Assembly: GCA_003224195.1 (NCBI GenBank)
Contig: QHYP01000091.1
Coordinates: 1-6,045 of the forward strand
DNA from: Acidobacteriota bacterium
GTDB lineage: Bacteria; Acidobacteriota; Terriglobia; Acidiferrales; UBA7541
Direction of reading: 5' to 3'
DNA: 6,045 bases
Shown here: positions 1-6,045 of the stretch, in pieces
How the letters are laid out: every line of letters starts with the position of its first letter
How positions within the stretch are numbered: the stretch's first letter is position 1
Translations under genes and position numbers: made by a program
The notes under the pieces: generated by a model
Databases searched by the model: none
What the model was told of the DNA's origin: nothing
Seen by the model: only the letters and a program-made list of their open reading frames with translations

Positions 1-1
1 C

Positions 2-679
2 CCGCACATCTTCAGCACGAACGTGATCTACAAGTTGCCGGAGCTCAAGGGTAAGATGGCCTTTGAGCGGTACGTCTTGGGAGGATGGGAGGGCACCGGC
101 GTGTACTCCTATTCGACCGGCGTACCCCTGACCGTGGGCATCAGCCAGAACTTGGCGGGCGTCAGCGGAAACCGGCCAGATTTAATCGGCAACCCCAAGG
201 GGCCGAACACACCCGATGGCGGCTGGCTAAATGCCAACGCGTTCCAATTGCCAGTGCAGCTCGGCCGCCTCGGGACCGAAGGCGTGGGCGTCCTCCACGG
301 GCCGGCCACGAACAACGCCGACCTGGCCCTCTACAAGAATTTCCCAATCAGGGAGAGGATGACCCTGCAATTCCGGCTGGAGACCTATAATACCCTCAAC
401 CACACACAGTTCTTCTCCACCTCCATCAACGGGACGACGGCAAACGGCACGAACTGGCAAACGGGGGGGTTGTCGATTCTTGCCAACCCTGACCCGAACG
501 TGCACTACCAACCCGACCCCAGTTCCGCCAATTACAACCCGGCCACGGACCACTATACCGGCTGCGACACGCTGAAAGGCTTTTCATTCCCTAATTGCAA
601 CACCAATACTGCGTTTGGCAAGCCGACGAAGGCTCGTGATCCCCGTGAACTCCAGCTCGCATTGAAGCTTAGCTTCTAA
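2..679 (+). CDS. TonB-dependent receptor (Oar-like), C-terminal part of the beta barrel; 5' end outside window
   Basis: The reading frame is open from the left edge (first full codon at base 2), so the 225 residues seen are only the end of a protein that is usually about 1,000 residues or more. The GTG at 23 is internal, not a start. Seen: the 'VLGGWEGTGVYSYSTGVPLTV' type segment, 'NRPDLIGNP', 'GPATNNADLALYKNFPI', 'QFRLETYNTLNHTQFF', and the ending 'ARDPRELQLALKLSF' with a terminal phenylalanine. These are hallmarks, from memory of the family, of acidobacterial TonB-dependent receptors that carry an N-terminal carboxypeptidase-regulatory-like domain; the terminal aromatic residue is the usual signal for outer-membrane barrel assembly. 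The protein would take up an unknown large substrate across the outer membrane using TonB energy. The substrate cannot be inferred. The gene is followed by its own terminator. Family is confident, specificity unknown. Confidence 0.9.
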   Translation, partial: PHIFSTNVIYKLPELKGKMAFERYVLGGWEGTGVYSYSTGVPLTVGISQNLAGVSGNRPDLIGNPKGPNTPDGGWLNANAFQLPVQLGRLGTEGVGVLHGPATNNADLALYKNFPIRERMTLQFRLETYNTLNHTQFFSTSINGTTANGTNWQTGGLSILANPDPNVHYQPDPSSANYNPATDHYTGCDTLKGFSFPNCNTNTAFGKPTKARDPRELQLALKLSF

Positions 680-685
680 GCTTCA
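663..685 (+). repeat. Perfect inverted repeat over the receptor stop codon
   Basis: TGAAGCTTA (663-671) and TAAGCTTCA (677-685) are perfect reverse complements separated by a 5-base loop. The right arm contains the TAA stop of the receptor gene. It lies 13 bases before the intrinsic terminator stem and may stabilise the mRNA 3' end or assist termination. It has no T-tract of its own, and the function is inferred. Confidence 0.5.
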
Positions 686-698
686 GCATCCGGCCTTC

Positions 699-739
699 AG
701 GGGCTTGCAAGTTCCGCTTGCAAGCCCCTTTTTGTTTTT
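699..739 (+). terminator. Rho-independent terminator of the receptor gene
   Basis: A 13-bp perfect stem (699-711 with 717-729; core GGGGCTTGCAAG / CTTGCAAGCCCC) encloses a 5-base loop TTCCG and runs directly into TTTTT-G-TTTTT (729-739). This is a classic intrinsic terminator on the plus strand, 20 bases after the stop codon. It separates the receptor from the TPR gene, whose ATG lies only 25 bases beyond the T-tract. Confidence 0.93.
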
Positions 740-747
740 GGCCTAAT

Positions 748-753
748 GAGGGA
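748..753 (+). promoter_or_regulatory. Probable ribosome binding site of the TPR gene
   Basis: GAGGGA lies 11 bases before the ATG at 765. The spacing is longer than ideal. An in-frame TGA at 747-749 and the lack of any other start codon before 765 fix the start at that ATG. Confidence 0.5.
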
Positions 754-764
754 AAATCACACTC

Positions 765-3167
765 ATGGCCGCAAGTATTTCCCTTTCCGTCCGTGTGAGC
801 CTGGTTCTACTGCTGCTCTGCGCGGCCTGGAGCGCCCAAGCGGCCGGCCAGGCGGACACGACAAGCCCAGCCAACCATCCGGCACCCACCCGCCACGATG
901 CTCAAAAAGACGCCCCGGTGGGGAAACGCGCAAGCCACCCCCCGAATGCGGCAGCGAGCGGCGGGGCTGCGGAGATCGTTCAGAAGCAATTTGATGCCGC
1001 TCGAGCAGCCGAGCGACAGGGCGACTTCATCCGTGCGGAAAGCGAATATCGCCAAGTCCTTGGACTGGCGTTGCAGGAAATGGGCGCGGCATACGACACA
1101 CTCTCGGACTTGGAAAACGCCGAAGCGGCGTATCAAGGAGCGATCGAGGCCAGCGCCGATTCCGACAGGGCTCTGCTGAGATTGGCCGTCGTCTATTTGC
1201 GCAAAGGCGAGTTCCAAAAGGGTGTGGACACCGTGCGCACCCTACTGGCGCAGAAGCCGATGCACGCGCAAGCGCGGCAACTGCTCGGCAAGCTTTATTT
1301 CAGCATGAATCGCTTCGAGGCGGCGGCGCTCGAGCTGCAGGAGGCGCAGCGACTGGCGCCTGACGACAGCGAGACGGCCATCACGCTGGCCTTCACCTAT
1401 CTGCGGCAACGTCAGATCGAGAAGGCGCAGAAGATTTTCGCGGCAGTTTTGCAGCAACATGGCGAGTCCCCGCAAATTCATATTATGTTCGGCGCGGCTT
1501 ACCGGGAAACCGAGTATGTGAACGAGGCGGTAGCGGAATTCAAGCGCGCGGTGGCGCTCAACGCCGGCTACCCGCGTCTGCACTATTACATGGCCCTGGC
1601 TTACCTCTCTCAGGAGGGCAGCCACGCGATCCCCCAGGCGCTGGCCGAACTGGCAGACGAGATTCGGCGCCACGCCGACGAATATTCGGCGCATTACCTG
1701 GCTGGCCTGATTTACGTGCAGGAACGCAAGCTTGAGGAAGCATTGCCCTACCTGGAGAAAGCAACAAACCTTGAGCCGGAGAATCCCGATGCTGCGCTCT
1801 ATCTGGGGCAGGCGCTTTACCTACTCGACCGCATGGATCGCGCAGTACCTGTGCTGCAGAAGAGCATTGCGCTGACAAAAGACCCGAGCCGGAATCAGTA
1901 TCAAGTTGCGAAGGCGCACTACCTCCTGGGACAGTTTTTCAACCGCCAGGGAAAGGATGAGGAGGCAAAGCAGCATCTCGCGCTGGCCGAGAAATACAAG
2001 ACCCTGGCCGCCGCGCAAGACCGGGAGCGGCTTCAGATTTACCTGGGCGGAGGGATGGGTGGCGGAGATGATTTGAAGAACGCTGTCAGCAATATGGAAG
2101 GCCGGGCGGTGATTATTCCTCCCGCGCCACCAACTCCGGAGCAGCGCAGGAAGATCGAGAAAGCCGCGAAGTTCTACAGCGAAGTAGCGGGAAATGCCTA
2201 CTCCCAACTCGGACTGTTGCGCGCGCGCGATGCGGATTTCCAGCGCGCGGCACATTTGCTGGAACAAGCTGCACGCTGGGCGCCCGAGTTGCCCGACCTG
2301 CAGTTCAACCTCGGGCTTGCCGAATTCAAGATTCAACATTACGGCGGCGCGATTGCCCCGCTGAAGGAGGCGCTGGCGCGCCAGCCACACCGCCAGGACA
2401 TACGTACGCTGCTGGGAGTGAGTTACTTCTTCCAGGGGGACTACCGGCGCGCGCTGGAAATGCTGGGCCCGCTGTCCCAGGGCGGCTCGGAGGACCCGCA
2501 GGTTGCCTTTGCGCTTGGCCTTTCCATGGTTTACGCCGGTAACCGCGAGCGGGGCCTCGAAGTGTTACAGGCGCTGGTGGAGAAATACCCGCAGGCCGCC
2601 GACGCACATATGGCGACGGGGCAGGCCTACGCGGTGAGGGAGGACTATGGCAAGGCCGCCTCGGAATTCTCCAAGGCTTTGGAACTCGATGCGACCGTGC
2701 CCGAAGGACATTATTACCTGGGCCTCGCCCTGCTGCGGCGGGCGCAGTTTGGCGAGGCGGCCGCCGAGTTCCGCCGGGAGATCGAGGGCAACCCGCAGCA
2801 CGCGAAAGCACAATTCCATCTCGGGCTGGCACTCGCTTCTCTGGGCCAGAGCGATGAGGCGGTCAGGCAGTTCAGCACAGCAACCCGGCTCGATCCTTCC
2901 TATGGGGACGCCTTTTACGAACTGGGCAAAGCACGGCTGAAGCAGGGCAAAGTGGACGAAGGGGTGGCGAGTTTGGAGAAAGCCGCACAGCTCGAAGCCA
3001 ACAAGTCGTACATCCAGTATCAGCTTTCACAGGCTTACCTCAAGGCTGGACAGAACGATGCAGCGCAAGCGGCCCTGGCGCGCTATCGAGAGCTGAAGGC
3101 GCGGGAGCGCTCCACCCAGGGTACCAGCCCCAGCCCGCCGGAACCGCCATCCGAGCCGCACCCGTAG
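765..3167 (+). CDS. Exported tetratricopeptide (TPR) repeat protein, 800 residues
   Basis: Residues 1-26 form a typical signal peptide: a run of V/L at 11-18 and an A-rich end, with likely cleavage after 'SAQA' or one residue later. A low-complexity stretch follows to about 65. Two blocks of 34-residue TPR units come next, at about 70-414 and 474-780, roughly 18-19 units in all, with repeated 'YLGLAL...G....A...F..A..L.P' spacing (for example 645-678, 679-712 and 713-746). They are joined by a linker (415-465) holding the Gly-rich 'LGGGMGGG' (427-434) and 'PPAPPTPEQ'. The tail from about 783 is proline-rich. TPR arrays are protein-binding solenoids; this one probably acts in the periplasm or on the cell surface as a scaffold, partner unknown. 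No catalytic domain is visible. The gene lies just past a terminator, so it needs read-through or a promoter inside the preceding gene's 3' region. Codon usage looks like its neighbours'. Confidence 0.9.
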   Translation: MAASISLSVRVSLVLLLLCAAWSAQAAGQADTTSPANHPAPTRHDAQKDAPVGKRASHPPNAAASGGAAEIVQKQFDAARAAERQGDFIRAESEYRQVLGLALQEMGAAYDTLSDLENAEAAYQGAIEASADSDRALLRLAVVYLRKGEFQKGVDTVRTLLAQKPMHAQARQLLGKLYFSMNRFEAAALELQEAQRLAPDDSETAITLAFTYLRQRQIEKAQKIFAAVLQQHGESPQIHIMFGAAYRETEYVNEAVAEFKRAVALNAGYPRLHYYMALAYLSQEGSHAIPQALAELADEIRRHADEYSAHYLAGLIYVQERKLEEALPYLEKATNLEPENPDAALYLGQALYLLDRMDRAVPVLQKSIALTKDPSRNQYQVAKAHYLLGQFFNRQGKDEEAKQHLALAEKYKTLAAAQDRERLQIYLGGGMGGGDDLKNAVSNMEGRAVIIPPAPPTPEQRRKIEKAAKFYSEVAGNAYSQLGLLRARDADFQRAAHLLEQAARWAPELPDLQFNLGLAEFKIQHYGGAIAPLKEALARQPHRQDIRTLLGVSYFFQGDYRRALEMLGPLSQGGSEDPQVAFALGLSMVYAGNRERGLEVLQALVEKYPQAADAHMATGQAYAVREDYGKAASEFSKALELDATVPEGHYYLGLALLRRAQFGEAAAEFRREIEGNPQHAKAQFHLGLALASLGQSDEAVRQFSTATRLDPSYGDAFYELGKARLKQGKVDEGVASLEKAAQLEANKSYIQYQLSQAYLKAGQNDAAQAALARYRELKARERSTQGTSPSPPEPPSEPHP

Positions 3168-3191
3168 GTTCCCGGGGCCAGCTGCAGAACC

Positions 3192-3224
3192 GGCGACTTC
3201 ACCCATAAGAGAAGCGCCACTTTT
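3192..3224 (+). terminator. Possible weak terminator of the TPR gene
   Basis: GGCG-A-CTTC (3192-3200) can pair with GAAGCGCC (3211-3218), giving 8 bp with one bulged A and a 10-base loop. A short T-run (3221-3224) follows. It begins 25 bases after the TPR stop codon. The T-tract is short and interrupted from the stem by AC, so this is a candidate only. Apart from this I see nothing defined in the convergent gap 3168-3386, and no convincing terminator for the minus-strand gene. Confidence 0.35.
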
Positions 3225-3386
3225 GTCGCTGCCCTGTAGTTGGTTGCCCCCTGATGGGACACCACGTCACGTTCCGAGAGGGTTCGGTGCGCCGCTGCAA
3301 GCCGCGGAGACCTCGTCGGAACATATCCGCCAAGCAGGCCAGGTTTAACTTTGAGATCTATCGAGTTGAGCTAACGCTTATACAAC

Positions 3387-3848
3387 TTAGTTGACTACGG
3401 TGAAGGAAGCGTGCGCGCTCTGTGTTCGCCCGGCGAGGGCATCGCGAACGTTTATCGCGAGTGCGTAGTTGCCGGGGGACAGGCCCGCCAGTTGGACGAA
3501 GCGTGCTACGGTGACGTGTGGGATCGGTTCGGTGACCGGCTGAGACAGCCGGTAGGGTGGAATGTTCAGGTTCACACGCCGCTCGCCCTGGAGCAGGGAC
3601 ACTTCGACGGAGAGGTCCGTCTTCTGGTCCGGCTGGAGCTGGGGGTTGTAGACGTCGAAGTAGAAGATCAGATTGTCGCCGTTGCGGAACTGGCACCGCG
3701 CCGAGGGGAGAATCTTGACCCCATTGACCGAAAGGAACTGGTTGCCCGATCGCGCGGTTTTCTCCGCGTCATGAGACAGCAGAACCGTACTGAGCGCCAG
3801 TTCGGGCTCCGGTTCGCGCAGGTAGAGGCCATACTCTCCCCGCGCGAC
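3387..3848 (-). pseudogene. Displaced C-terminal part of the VWA-like gene, in the -1 frame
   Basis: Reading leftward from base 3848 in the frame that ends at the TAA 3387-3389 gives 153 residues that continue the VWA-like protein naturally: 'VARGEYGLYLREPEPELAL', then 'GNQFLSVNGVKILPSARCQF', 'NGDNLIFYFDVYNPQLQPDQ', 'NIPPYRLSQPVTEPIPHVTV', 'LAGLSPGNYALAINVRDALA' and the ending 'ASFTVVN'. The pattern of short beta strands with 'L.PG.Y.L.I.VRD' is what I expect for the C-terminal beta-sandwich region of VWFA-related acidobacterial proteins. It has no ribosome binding site of its own; the first start-like codon, GTG at 3602, is internal. It is therefore best read as the rest of the preceding gene, separated by one missing base or by frameshifting, not as an independent gene. 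The restored protein would have 749 residues. Confidence 0.75.
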
Positions 3849-5635
3849 TTTCCGACAAGGACTTCGAAGGAATACGAGCTTCCGGCGGGAAGTTGCAGGC
3901 TTTCAAGAAAACTGATGTCCCCGGCCTTCAGCACGTCGTACTCGGCGCTGGTGGCCTTGAACTGCGTGGGCCCGCCGAAGCGCATCATCAGGTTATTGTG
4001 GGCGTCGCGCACCAGCCCAAGGACCTGAAATTGGGCCTGATTCATGTCGCCTCGCTTCTCGAAGCGGACGGCGGCTGTGGGAATCTCGAGTATGACCGGC
4101 ACGCGGTATTCCGGGCGAGGGCCCGCCTGGCGAAACGCCCCCGCGCGCAGAAAGAGCGGCATACGGTTCGCTGGCTCGGCCGCCCGCCATTGCGCCACGA
4201 CTTGGTACTCTTCCGGCGAGAGCAACTCGAAACCTGCCGGGATCGCATAATAGCCCGTGCGCGCCCGAACGGTGAGCTGTGGAACGCGCAACTCGACGCG
4301 CACTTGCCGGAACTTGCCGTCAAAGGTCTGGTTGGCCGGCCGGTAGGAGAGCAGGTAATACGTGCGCATCTCCTCGCTGACGCGGGCGAGGCCCGAGGCC
4401 AGGTCGTTCGTGTTGTAAATCAGGAAGCCTCCGGTTGCGTTGGACAGGTACCGCAGCGTGCTCTCCGGCAGGTCGTGACCCACCTGACTCGCGCGGTCAA
4501 AAACGTCCTCTCCGCCGGCGGCGCGCATGCGGTCCTGCTGGCTCAAGGGGTTGCGCTCGTTTTCGCTGGGGCCCAGCGCCGCGGTCATTTCGTCGCGCTG
4601 CACCAGTGCGCCGCTGAGGGTGCGCGTTTCCAACCCTCGAGCGTCAATCGTATAGATGGCTAAATGGGCGCGGTTGGCTGCGTCGACCGCTGAATGCAGT
4701 TCGGGCCAAAGGAGTTGCGAAACGACGAAACCCTGTGAGAACAGCAGCAGGTTCTTCCGTCCTTCGATGTGCTTGACGCCCAGCGCAATCGCCCGTATGG
4801 CAGTGAGCACCTCGCGGGTCTGCTGGCGGTCAAGCGCGGAGCGCAGCGCCGTGTACTGCGCCGCGATGCGCGTTAAGGCCATGGCTTCGGCCGCCGCCGA
4901 ACCCGCAGAGCCCATCCCCGCACCAGCCGACGCGGCCCCTGGTCCTGAGGTAACAGTCGGCGGCGTCACGCCCGAGAGTGCGAGCGTGGATTGTCCACCG
5001 GCGATCCCCTCGTTGAGGTCGGCGCGCTCGGCGGCTACGGCCGACCCGCGAACGTCCCCCGTCTTCAATGCCTCCAGAAGTTTGTCGCGGTCGTTGGTGA
5101 AGTCCGTGAGGAAATGCAGGCTCGCGCCGAGGGCAAACACAGCCATCCGTTCGTTCGGCTGTAATTTCTCGCGGACATACTTTTCGGATGCTTCTCGGAC
5201 GAGCTTCTGATTGTGCAGTTCGACGCTAGAATTGTCGAGCAGCAGAATCGTCAGTGCCGGTGGTTGTGCCGGCGTGTCTGCCGGAACTGGAACAGTGTCA
5301 CCCGCAGGGACTGGACTGGATGGCTCCTGCGCTTTGGCCGGCGTTGGCGCTCCGCGGTATAAGTAGAATGAGGCCAGCTTCTGCGGCACTCCGTTCTCGT
5401 AGACCACGAAGTCGTCGGCCTTCAGGTTCGGCACGATGCGGTTATGCCGGTCGGTGACAATCGCATCGATCACCACCTCGGATGTCTGAACTTTGATGGC
5501 GTCCGTTATGGGGACCTGCGGCGCGGCGCCCGCTTGCGGCCGCACCGCTAGGAGAAGCGAGAGCGCAAGAAGCGCCAGGAAGGCAGAGTACTGACGGAAC
5601 AACATGAAACCTCCGTGCTTGCCACTAGGAGCCAT
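3668..5635 (-). CDS. Secreted VWFA-related (acidobacterial-type) protein, frameshifted near its C-terminus
   Basis: 655 residues as the frame stands. Residues about 11-37 are a signal peptide ('MLFRQYSAFLALLALSLLLA'). Residues 50-92 ('VVIDAIVTDRHNRIVPNL...FVVYENGVPQKL') form the N-terminal beta domain usual in this family, and 95-127 is a Pro/Ala linker. A von Willebrand factor A-like domain begins at 'ALTILLLDNSSVEL' (127-140) and runs through 'NLLLFSQGF' (295-303) and 'YTIDARGL' to 'SNATGGFLIYNTNDL' and 'YYLLSYRPA' (426-434). The metal site is degenerate: D134-x-S136 is present but the fifth position is V138, not Ser. An Ala/Gly/Ser-rich insert lies at 230-250. Residues 597-655 are Arg/Ser-rich and unlike the family; they follow a frame break near base 3848. 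Known role: VWA domains bind proteins; the function of this family is not established. The start may be 5635 or the in-frame ATG at 5605. Confidence 0.85.
   Translation of the reverse strand: MAPSGKHGGFMLFRQYSAFLALLALSLLLAVRPQAGAAPQVPITDAIKVQTSEVVIDAIVTDRHNRIVPNLKADDFVVYENGVPQKLASFYLYRGAPTPAKAQEPSSPVPAGDTVPVPADTPAQPPALTILLLDNSSVELHNQKLVREASEKYVREKLQPNERMAVFALGASLHFLTDFTNDRDKLLEALKTGDVRGSAVAAERADLNEGIAGGQSTLALSGVTPPTVTSGPGAASAGAGMGSAGSAAAEAMALTRIAAQYTALRSALDRQQTREVLTAIRAIALGVKHIEGRKNLLLFSQGFVVSQLLWPELHSAVDAANRAHLAIYTIDARGLETRTLSGALVQRDEMTAALGPSENERNPLSQQDRMRAAGGEDVFDRASQVGHDLPESTLRYLSNATGGFLIYNTNDLASGLARVSEEMRTYYLLSYRPANQTFDGKFRQVRVELRVPQLTVRARTGYYAIPAGFELLSPEEYQVVAQWRAAEPANRMPLFLRAGAFRQAGPRPEYRVPVILEIPTAAVRFEKRGDMNQAQFQVLGLVRDAHNNLMMRFGGPTQFKATSAEYDVLKAGDISFLESLQLPAGSSYSFEVLVGKSRGESMASTCANRSPNWRSVRFCCLMTRRKPRDRATSSFRSMGSRFSPRRGASSATATI
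3814..3847 (-). repeat. Strong potential RNA hairpin directly at the frame break
   Basis: On the minus strand TCGCGC (3847-3842) pairs with GCGCGA (3819-3814). The stem then continues with a G-T pair, two G-C pairs, one G-A mismatch and AGAG/CTCT, closing a 6-base loop (3833-3828). That is 13 paired positions plus one mismatch, beginning at the base after the AAG codon where the two reading frames join. It could promote frameshifting, or it could have caused a sequencing error. Confidence 0.55.
5609..5614 (-). promoter_or_regulatory. Strong Shine-Dalgarno site for the internal start of the VWA-like gene
   Basis: GGAGGT on the minus strand lies 3 bases before the ATG at 5605-5603, which begins a cleaner signal peptide ('MLFRQYSAFL...'). 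The upstream ATG at 5635 has a weaker AGAGGG about 7 bases before it. The Shine-Dalgarno strength favours 5605 and the spacing favours 5635, so the start is unsettled between the two. Confidence 0.5.
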
Positions 5636-5692
5636 TACACAACCCTCTGAAATAGATCACGAGATAAGCGACAGGAACCCTCCCACAAGAGT

Positions 5693-5953
5693 TTGGCGAA
5701 ATCGCCTGCATCTCGAATCATTCGCCACCGAATTGTACCCTATTTGGACACGAGCGGGGCGCAAACCCACCTTCTGATCCTTCAGGAAGTGGCCCGGTTG
5801 CTGCAGGTGCCTTTGTCCTGGGTCTATGGACGTCTGCGCAAACGATCCTTGGGGCGATTACCGGGCTACCGACTTGGGAAGTACTGGCGCTTTCGAGAAG
5901 AAGAAATATGGGGGTGGGTCGAAACTCAGCACGGAGGCCATCGTGCAGCTTGA
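5693..5953 (+). CDS. Small helix-turn-helix DNA-binding protein, excisionase/AlpA-like
   Basis: 86 residues from the TTG at 5693. Residues about 27-77 match the short winged helix-turn-helix pattern of the excisionase/MerR-like 'HTH_17' group: 'LLILQEVARLLQVPLSWVYG' (helix-turn-helix), then 'LPGYRLGKYWRF' (the wing) and 'REEEIWGWVE' (closing helix). The 'VP.SWVY' and 'R.PGYRLGKYWRF' wording is familiar from acidobacterial HTH proteins encoded just before integrases. The protein probably binds DNA at a promoter or attachment site to control or help excision of an integrated element. The start is uncertain: the TTG at 5693 has no well-placed ribosome binding site, the frame is open back to a TGA at 5648-5650 with no other start codon between, and TTG 5744 or CTG 5774 are alternatives. 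The domain itself is secure. The next gene begins 70 bases after its stop. Confidence 0.75.
   Translation: MAKSPASRIIRHRIVPYLDTSGAQTHLLILQEVARLLQVPLSWVYGRLRKRSLGRLPGYRLGKYWRFREEEIWGWVETQHGGHRAA
5695..5726. repeat. GGCGA/TCGCC repeats at the start of the HTH gene
   Basis: GGCGA-AA-TCGCC (5695-5706) is a perfect inverted repeat over the first codons of the HTH frame. A second TCGCC (5722-5726) lies exactly 20 bases after the first (5702-5706) in the same orientation. Spacing near two helical turns would suit binding by a small HTH protein, but motifs this short are expected by chance in GC-rich DNA. Confidence 0.25.
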
Positions 5954-6014
5954 CACCAGCGCTACACTCGGAAGTGACACAGGAAAAGGCGGACGAGCCA
6001 TCTTCAGAATAGAG

Positions 6015-6019
6015 AGGAG
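6015..6019 (+). promoter_or_regulatory. Ribosome binding site of the gene at the right edge
   Basis: AGGAG lies 4 bases before the ATG at 6024, inside the purine-rich run GAGAGGAGAAGA. It supports a real gene start at 6024. Confidence 0.75.
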
Positions 6020-6023
6020 AAGA

Positions 6024-6045
6024 ATGGCTCGTTGCCGGTATCAGA
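6024..6045 (+). CDS. Start of a further gene, possibly a tyrosine recombinase/integrase (cut by window end)
   Basis: Only seven codons are visible, reading 'MARCRYQ', after a strong ribosome binding site. Basic starts of the form 'MAR.RYQ.GSL' are, from memory, common in acidobacterial site-specific integrases, and an excisionase-like HTH gene directly upstream on the same strand fits that. The residues seen are far too few to prove the family, so the existence of a gene start is well supported and its identity is a guess. Confidence 0.45.

Noticed and set aside
718..747. Promoter TTGCAA (718-723) with CCTAAT (742-747) for the TPR gene
   Set aside because: The -35 part is the terminator stem itself, and a start about 7 bases after the -10 would remove the ribosome binding site from the mRNA.
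807..2832. Several minus-strand open frames opposite the TPR gene
   Set aside because: All are antisense to a strongly supported repeat protein and rich in Arg/Pro/Gly as expected for shadows.
3240..3263. Hairpin TGGT...ACCA around CCC/GGG in the convergent gap
   Set aside because: Internal mismatches break the stem and no T-run follows on either strand.
3387..3602. A separate 71-residue minus-strand gene starting at GTG 3602
   Set aside because: It has no ribosome binding site, and the same frame continues upstream with sequence that fits the end of the VWA-like protein. It is the tail of that gene.
3411..4663. Long plus-strand open frames (3411-4028, 3893-4663) opposite the VWA-like gene
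   Set aside because: They are antisense shadows produced by GC-rich codon bias. The translations show no recognisable domain, and the minus-strand frame has clear family features.
4656..5210. Plus-strand open frame of 184 residues
   Set aside because: It is antisense to the VWA domain coding region and is Ser/Ala/Arg-rich with no domain; a shadow.
5732..5737. Minus-strand -10 box TACAAT for the VWA-like gene
   Set aside because: The bases about 17 upstream (GCCCCG) do not resemble a -35 element, so the match alone is not enough.
5950..5978. Promoter from the consensus -35 TTGACA at 5950-5955
   Set aside because: No -10-like hexamer lies 16-18 bases downstream, and TACACT at 5963 is far too close.

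Overview
The window most resembles a chromosome segment from an acidobacterium (Acidobacteriota). The sequence is GC-rich. It carries the 3' end of a large Oar-type TonB-dependent receptor, a secreted protein of the 'VWFA-related Acidobacterial domain' type, and a long exported TPR protein, a set of families that is common and often amplified in that phylum. The assignment rests on recognising these families by eye, not on a search.

Layout, left to right. (1) Bases 2-679 (+) are the C-terminal part of the TonB-dependent receptor. They are followed by a hairpin over the stop codon and by a textbook intrinsic terminator at 699-739. (2) Bases 765-3167 (+) encode an 800-residue TPR protein with a signal peptide. 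(3) Bases 3168-3386 are a convergent intergenic gap, with one possible weak terminator for the TPR gene. (4) Bases 5635-3387 (-) hold a secreted VWA-like protein gene. Its frame is broken near base 3848: the annotated-looking frame ends at 3668 after 59 unrelated residues, while the true family C-terminus continues in the -1 frame to 3387. (5) Bases 5636-5692 are a short divergent gap. (6) Bases 5693-5953 (+) encode a small excisionase/AlpA-like helix-turn-helix protein. (7) A strong ribosome binding site and the first seven codons of another gene lie at the right edge, probably a tyrosine recombinase, so the window appears to enter a mobile or integrated element.

The receptor, TPR and VWA proteins are all predicted to be exported (outer membrane or periplasm/cell surface), but nothing here shows that they form one pathway. 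The HTH gene and the gene after it form a separate unit. I found no RNA genes, CRISPR array or complete insertion sequence. I do not see a clearly new system. The item most worth checking is the frame break in the VWA gene, which sits directly against a strong potential RNA hairpin.
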